This document shows positions 15,999 to 19,827 of a DNA stretch of 19,827 nucleotides, one piece after another. How positions within the stretch are numbered: the first letter of the stretch is position 1; every line of letters starts with the position of its first letter. A model generated the notes under the pieces. It saw only the letters and a list, made by a program, of their open reading frames with translations. It did no database searches and was not told the DNA's origin. This DNA comes from Desulfuromusa sp. (GTDB lineage: Bacteria > Desulfobacterota > Desulfuromonadia > Desulfuromonadales > Geopsychrobacteraceae), in contig JAGGWI010000190.1 of the NCBI GenBank assembly GCA_021157505.1, positions 1-19,827 of the forward strand. The letters are read 5' to 3'. The position numbers were made by a program, and so were the translations under genes.

Positions 15999-17216
15999 TC
16001 AGCGCTCCACCAATTGGACTCGTTTATTGTAAATATTCAGAAGCCAGGAAATAATCAAACTGACGACCGTGTAAAAAGCCATGGTCATAGCAACCAGCTC
16101 AACTGCGTAACCGATCTGGTTCAGCGATGTCTGCATGAAAAGAGAGACCAGATCCGGATAACCAATCGCAATGGCAAGCGATGAATTTTTGATTGTACTC
16201 ATCCAGTTACTGATCAGGGGAGGAATAATAGCAGGCATCGCCTGGGGAATAATGACAAGAGACATTGCCCGTTTTTTCCTGAGTCCAATTGATCTTGCCG
16301 CTTCATCTTGCCCCTTGTTGACCGATAAAATGCCTGCACGTACCATTTCGGCTGTGTAAGAGGCGTGATAAATAGACAGAGCCACGAGAAGAGCCATAAA
16401 AGCGGGCGGAAGACTCGCACCGCCAACAAAGTTGAATCCTGCAAGTTTCGGAATATCCCAGTCAAGTGGCATTCCTGTCATAAAATATACAATTCCCGGC
16501 AATAAAATAAGTAATGCTGCGGAAACGATAAAGGTCGGAAATGTTTGCCCGGTTTTGTCCTGACGTTTTTGAGCCCAGCGCTTAAGAATAACAACAGCGA
16601 TGACCGCAAAAATAATTGCTACTCCAGTCAACCATAGTAGACCGCCTGGTATTGGCCACGGCAGGTATAAACCACGATTATTGAGAACTAAAACCCCTGT
16701 GCCACCGGACAGGTCAATGCTGTTTTTGACCCTAGGCAGCAGGGAGAAAACGCCGATATACCAAAAAATAATCTGTATCAATACAGGCGTATTACGAAAG
16801 ATTTCCACATATGCCAAGGCGACTTTGGATACCAGCCAATTATTGGAAAGTCTCAAAACGCCAATAATAAATCCAAGCATAGTGCTGAGTAGAATTGCCA
16901 ACACTGAAATATAGAGTGTATTGAGAGCACCAATGATGAAGATACGACCATAAGTTCCAACCCCGGGCTCATTGGAGATCAGTTTAAAAGAGCTGTCGAA
17001 TCCGGCTGCCTCTTTAAGGAAGCTGAAACCCGTGCTCATTCCGCGTGCTCCAAGATTTTGAGCTGTGTTGCCGACAAGGTACCAGACGAACCAACCTACA
17101 GCCACTACGATCAGGATTTGATAGAAAACCGTACGAACTCGCTGATCATGGAAAAAATCAAACTGCTCTGCTGGCTTGATGCGCACGGATTCTTTGTTAT
17201 TATCACTGACAGCCAC
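15999..17216 (-). CDS. aapQ: Polar amino acid ABC transporter permease AapQ type
   Basis: A 405-residue inner-membrane permease, partner of AapM. A cytoplasmic N-terminus precedes a membrane helix at VFYQILIVVAVGWFVWYLVG. The conserved N-terminal permease block (FIIGALNTLYISVLAILLST, then VEIFRNTPVLIQI) and the EAA loop (EMVRAGILSVNKGQDEAARS, IGLRKKRAMSLVIIPQA) are separated by an inserted loop, as in AapQ/BztB. I chose the GTG at 17216 because GGGGAG lies 6 bases upstream; a longer reading to 17270 would bury that site. It lies 320 bases after aapJ, and that gap holds palindrome 4 and a hairpin. Confidence 0.92.
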   Translation of the reverse strand: MAVSDNNKESVRIKPAEQFDFFHDQRVRTVFYQILIVVAVGWFVWYLVGNTAQNLGARGMSTGFSFLKEAAGFDSSFKLISNEPGVGTYGRIFIIGALNTLYISVLAILLSTMLGFIIGVLRLSNNWLVSKVALAYVEIFRNTPVLIQIIFWYIGVFSLLPRVKNSIDLSGGTGVLVLNNRGLYLPWPIPGGLLWLTGVAIIFAVIAVVILKRWAQKRQDKTGQTFPTFIVSAALLILLPGIVYFMTGMPLDWDIPKLAGFNFVGGASLPPAFMALLVALSIYHASYTAEMVRAGILSVNKGQDEAARSIGLRKKRAMSLVIIPQAMPAIIPPLISNWMSTIKNSSLAIAIGYPDLVSLFMQTSLNQIGYAVELVAMTMAFYTVVSLIISWLLNIYNKRVQLVER

Positions 17217-17323
17217 AACATTCTCCCCTTTAATATTCGCTCTTTTTACAGTGCTAGTTAGTGGTGCCAAATTAATTGACAGGTTGAGTTGGTACCAGTT
17301 GGTAGCTCTAGAGTTAAAAAACT

Positions 17324-17485
17324 GGAGGCTGTTCGGGAATACGTGGCGTGGCGAGAAATCGGCTGGTCGAGGTCAGATTTTCGTAAGTTTGAGAGCGAAT
17401 AGCACCGCTATTTATCGAAAACGTACGGAAATATGAACCGATTAGACGGTTTCGCAGTAGGCTCTTGTATTCTTGGACAACCTCC
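17324..17485. repeat. Long imperfect palindrome 4 (aapJ-aapQ gap)
   Basis: A 162-base imperfect palindrome. The outer ends are GGAGG (17324-17328) and CCTCC (17481-17485), with further pairing such as GGGAATAC against GTATTCTT. The apex is AATAGC (17398-17403), ACC, GCTATT (17407-17412), at the midpoint. It lies inside the aap operon between the binding protein and permease genes, so it is probably transcribed. Pairing of the inner arms is weaker than in the other three. Confidence 0.7.
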
Positions 17486-17529
17486 TAGCCCGCATTTCAC
17501 GAAGAAAGTCATGAGAAATGCGGACTAGG
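17484..17529 (-). promoter_or_regulatory. Stem-loop directly after aapJ
   Basis: CCTAGCCCGCATTTC (17484-17498) pairs with GAAATGCGGACTAGG (17515-17529) with one mismatch and a 16-base loop. It lies 7 bases beyond the aapJ stop on the minus strand and has no T-run. This is the usual place for an mRNA-stabilising or partly terminating hairpin that keeps binding protein levels above permease levels. It overlaps the right tip of palindrome 4. Confidence 0.65.
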
Positions 17530-17536
17530 GGTAGTA

Positions 17537-18574
17537 CTAGCGCATAGGCGGGGAATACATCAGCCCACCATTGGTCCAGAGCTCATTAAGAGTTCCTTTC
17601 CGTTGGATACCAAGGGCTCCTTTGCCGCTCCCTATATATTTTTCGTAGTTTTCGCCATAGTTACCGACTTGCTTGATGATATTGTAGGCCCAGTCTTTGG
17701 AGAGCCCTAATCCTTTGTTAAGGGCACCCTCAACACCAAGCAGGCGGCGCACATTCACATCTTTTGAGTTGGCACGCATATCGTCAACGTTAGCGCTGGT
17801 AACGCCTAATTCTTCTGCGTTGATCATGGCATATAATGACCATTTGACAATGCCGGCCCATTGACTGTCCCCCTGCCGTACAGCAGGACCTAAAGGCTCT
17901 TTGGAAATGGTTTCAGGTAGAATCAGATGATCGGCAGGATGCTCAAATGAAATTTTATTTGCGGCCAATGATGATTTGTCAACCGTTACCGCATCGCATC
18001 CACCCTTAAGATATGTAGCGTCACGAACATTCCAATCATCGAAAGTAACAGCCGTGATATTGAGGTTGTTGACCCGGCTGAAGTCTGCCAGATTCAGTTC
18101 GCTGGACGTGCCGGACGTTACGCACACCTTCGCCCCTTTTAGTTGAAGCGCACTGGTGATACCACTGGACTTGAGGACGGTAAAGCCCTGGCCATCATAA
18201 AAATTAGGTTGTAAAAAATCCACACCAAGCTGGGTGTCACGTGTCATTGTATTAGTCGCTGTGCTGCATAAAAGATCTGATCCTCCATTGGCCAGAGCGG
18301 TATAGCGTTGCTGAGTGGCGACAACCTGGATTTCCTTTTTATTTTTGTCTCCAAAAATGGCTGCCGCTACTGCTTCACAGACTGCTATATCAAGACCATA
18401 CCAGTTGCCGTCGGCATCAAGATTATAGAAGCCACCCGAAGGAGAGCTAACCTGACAGCGTAAATTGCCACGTTTTTTCACAGCATCCAGCGTCTTGCCA
18501 TTAGTTGCAGCGACAGCAGGAGCTGCCATCACAGCAAATGCTACAATCGTTGTGATTAATGTTGAAAGTTTCAT
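17537..18574 (-). CDS. aapJ: Periplasmic amino acid-binding protein AapJ type
   Basis: A 345-residue solute-binding protein. Residues 1-22 are a Sec signal peptide (MKLSTLITTIVAFAVMAAPA, AVA cleavage). The mature part has the SBP family 3 pattern: VKKRGNLRCQVSSPSGGFYN, GLDIAVCEAVAAAIFGD and LCSTATNTMTRD, with the second lobe at LKGAKVCVTSGTSSELNL. Length and motifs fit AapJ/BztA, which deliver Glu, Gln, Asp and other L-amino acids to AapQMP; the exact specificity is inferred. GGAGGAAA precedes the ATG. It is the first gene of the operon. Confidence 0.94.
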   Translation of the reverse strand: MKLSTLITTIVAFAVMAAPAVAATNGKTLDAVKKRGNLRCQVSSPSGGFYNLDADGNWYGLDIAVCEAVAAAIFGDKNKKEIQVVATQQRYTALANGGSDLLCSTATNTMTRDTQLGVDFLQPNFYDGQGFTVLKSSGITSALQLKGAKVCVTSGTSSELNLADFSRVNNLNITAVTFDDWNVRDATYLKGGCDAVTVDKSSLAANKISFEHPADHLILPETISKEPLGPAVRQGDSQWAGIVKWSLYAMINAEELGVTSANVDDMRANSKDVNVRRLLGVEGALNKGLGLSKDWAYNIIKQVGNYGENYEKYIGSGKGALGIQRKGTLNELWTNGGLMYSPPMR

Positions 18575-18595
18575 TAAGCGTTTCCTCCATGCAAA

Positions 18596-18637
18596 ATTCT
18601 AAATTGGGTGATAATCGTTCCACAAATCAATTATCGC
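18596..18637 (-). promoter_or_regulatory. Possible aapJ promoter with overlapping inverted repeat
   Basis: On the minus strand, TTGTGG (18625-18620) and TAGAAT (18601-18596) are spaced by 18 bases. The -35 box lies between the arms of an inverted repeat, GTGATAAT (18608-18615) and ATTATCGC (18630-18637) on the plus strand, which pair at 7 of 8 positions. A regulator bound there could block RNA polymerase. The leader would be only about 15 bases, so the promoter is uncertain. Confidence 0.3.
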
Positions 18638-18740
18638 GAAGGTGAACCAGGATATCAGAGACTTAATCTCCTCCTTTGGTTGCTGTATTTAGGTTATTAC
18701 CCCCAAATACTGTTATGGGTACAACGCACATGCTCAGCCA

Positions 18741-19131
18741 TTAACTCACCTGCTGTTTCAGGAACTCTCTGATTTCTTTATCCGATGCATGAAGTACCGC
18801 AGACATTGCAAATTGAGATTCGATGTTTTCACGTACCATATCAACCTGTTCTGCATCTTCATGAGTCGGCAAAGGAATAAAGTACCCATGTTTTGTTTTT
18901 CCAGTCCAGAAATCCCATTGCAACAAGTTGCCCCAGCGCATGGTGTACCGGCGTTCTGATTTTAAGATTCAAGAGGGTGGTTGTCTCGATTTCCAACAGA
19001 TGTTCACTGGGGTAAAAATGATGGGTCAGAATCAATTCCAGGATTATACTGTAGGGAAATTCTTCGAGATTTTCCTTTACAATATGATAGAAACTTATGT
19101 TCACATTAACAAGTGAATTAATGTCGGTCAA
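18741..19131 (-). pseudogene. Decayed GntR/FCD transcriptional regulator (frameshifted and truncated)
   Basis: Two overlapping minus-strand frames together read as one GntR-family regulator. Frame one (19131-18859) gives a winged helix: HHFYPSEHLLEIE, then LKIRTPVHHALGQLVAMGFL and DWKNK, matching the PGERLLEIE and SRTPVREAL pattern of the family. Frame two (ending 18741) continues with HGYFIPLPTHEDAEQVDMVR and ENIESQFAMSAVL, the start of an FCD domain. Removing one A from the run at 18891-18900 joins them as WKNKHGYF. The FCD domain then stops after about 45 residues, far short of the usual 120 or more. Key HTH residues are also altered (REAL to HHAL), and no ribosome site is seen. It is probably the relic of a regulator next to aapJ. 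A sequencing error could explain the shift, but not the truncation. Confidence 0.75.
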
Positions 19132-19255
19132 GTAAAAACAAACGATGTTATCAATAACTAAAACATACAGATTTTAAATCTATCGGGGTAAAACGGTTAA
19201 TGTTTTGCATGGCTGAAATTAGTGTATTAGCCCCGTATTTTCGAATCTCCCCTCA

Positions 19256-19286
19256 ACCCCTCTTTGCCAAAGAGGGGTGTTTTTTA
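19256..19286 (+). repeat. REP-like hairpin with T-run
   Basis: ACCCCTCTTT (19256-19265) pairs perfectly with AAAGAGGGGT (19269-19278), followed by TGTTTTTT. It reads as a terminator on the plus strand, but no plus-strand gene ends here. The surrounding text (CTCCCCTCAACCCCTCTTTG) resembles a common dispersed repeat of bacterial intergenic DNA, so a mobile REP-like origin is likely. The rest of 19132-19335 shows no gene. Confidence 0.55.
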
Positions 19287-19335
19287 CAGCAGGTTCAATA
19301 TCTGCATTTTCCTAACCGGACACTGCTGAATAATA

Positions 19336-19480
19336 CTACAAATTAAAACATACGACTTTAGGTTCTGTCATTTCCTGTAAAGCAAATTTGATACCCTCTC
19401 GGCCTAAACTGCTTTTTTTAACACCACCAAATGGCAATTAAATGGTAGAGCCTGCCACTCAATTTTAGAAAAGAGCCAAT
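19336..19480 (-). pseudogene. Remnant of an aldehyde dehydrogenase C-terminus
   Basis: Read on the minus strand from about 19444 to the TAG at 19336-19338, the sequence encodes PFGGVKKSSLGREGIKFA and then LQEMTEPKVVCFNL before the stop. This is the conserved C-terminal end of NAD(P)-dependent aldehyde dehydrogenases (PFGGVKxSGxGREG followed by a short tail). Just upstream in the same frame GST is visible where the family has NGST, but a TAA lies between it and PFGG, and further stops follow. Most of the roughly 480-residue gene is missing. It is a dead fragment between homoserine dehydrogenase and the GntR relic. Confidence 0.72.
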
Positions 19481-19510
19481 TTATGATAGGACAGACTGCT
19501 GCGCGCTCCG

Positions 19511-19827
19511 TTATATTACAGTTGCCCGATTGATTTCTATCAAGTCGGCCAGCAGAGCAAATCCGGTTGCCGCTTTTCCTGCTCCCGGACCCATAATGGT
19601 GATATCATCGACATACTTGGTTCTGAACATCAACGCATTGGTTGGGCCACTAACACCTGCCAGAGGGTGGGATAGCGATATCTTCTCAGGCTTGACACTT
19701 CCCTTAACAGAACCATCGCTTTGTAACCTCATCGTTGCGATCAGTTTGTATCGTTTGCCCTGCTCTTTGGCTTTGGCAATATCTGCACTGGTTATTTTTG
19801 TAATTCCTTCGCGTTCTACTTGATCCT
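19511..19827 (-). CDS. hom: Homoserine dehydrogenase, C-terminal part (5' end beyond the window)
   Basis: The minus-strand frame is open from the window edge to the TAA at 19511, giving about 104 residues. Visible family motifs are VEREGITKITSADIAKAKEQ, KRYKLIATM, HPLAGVSGPTNALMF and IMGPGAGKAATGFALLADLI, which belong to the catalytic and C-terminal part of homoserine dehydrogenase (aspartate semialdehyde to homoserine branch of Thr/Met synthesis). It ends right after this domain with no ACT domain, so it is a short, possibly feedback-insensitive form or a related NAD(P)-dependent oxidoreductase. The N-terminal NAD domain is outside the window. Confidence 0.8.
   Translation of the reverse strand, partial: DQVEREGITKITSADIAKAKEQGKRYKLIATMRLQSDGSVKGSVKPEKISLSHPLAGVSGPTNALMFRTKYVDDITIMGPGAGKAATGFALLADLIEINRATVI

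Noticed and set aside
18859..18941. Two separate small genes in the overlapping frames
   Set aside because: Together they match one GntR/FCD regulator in order, so a frameshifted relic explains them better than two new genes.
19256..19286. Terminator for homoserine dehydrogenase
   Set aside because: The T-run is on the plus strand while hom is on the minus strand and ends 225 bases away; a REP-like repeat is more likely.

Overview
The window looks like chromosomal DNA from an anaerobic deltaproteobacterium of the Desulfuromonadia (Geobacter/Desulfuromonas/Pelobacter relatives). The clues are a periplasmic multihaem cytochrome of the c3/c7 type, a ThiE-ThiD fusion, and an ffh-rpsP-khpA-rimM-trmD-rplS cluster. 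The lineage is an inference; no 16S or other marker is present.

Positions 1-6203 carry biosynthetic housekeeping genes. A truncated thiE-thiD fusion (minus) diverges from alr, followed by purH, purD and purE (plus). purH and purD are separated by a G/C-rich REP-like doublet, and purD and purE by a long imperfect palindrome. Positions 6204-7458 hold a small tetrahaem cytochrome with its own promoter and terminator, then a TrmN6-type tRNA methyltransferase. Positions 7627-8390 (minus) hold a small membrane protein translationally coupled to a DciA/DUF721 protein. A DUF3343 gene faces the other way. Positions 8832-12644 are the translation/secretion operon ffh-rpsP-khpA-rimM-trmD-rplS, closed by a strong terminator.

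From 12645 the content turns accessory. There is a stand-alone metallophosphoesterase and a complete polar amino acid ABC transporter (aapJ-aapQ-aapM-aapP, minus). Upstream of the transporter lie a frameshifted, truncated GntR/FCD regulator and the decayed C-terminus of an aldehyde dehydrogenase. The window ends in the C-terminus of a homoserine dehydrogenase (minus).

The most unusual structure is a set of four intergenic long imperfect palindromes of about 126-169 bp (5501-5626, 7462-7630, 12659-12821, 17324-17485). Each folds exactly about its midpoint. Three of the four carry an apex of the form ATAGC-N3/4-GCTAT; the fourth has CATAC-TGAT-GTATG. Their arm sequences differ from one element to the next although each element stays self-complementary. 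I do not recognise them as a named family. No CRISPR array, tRNA, rRNA, transposase or defence cassette was seen.
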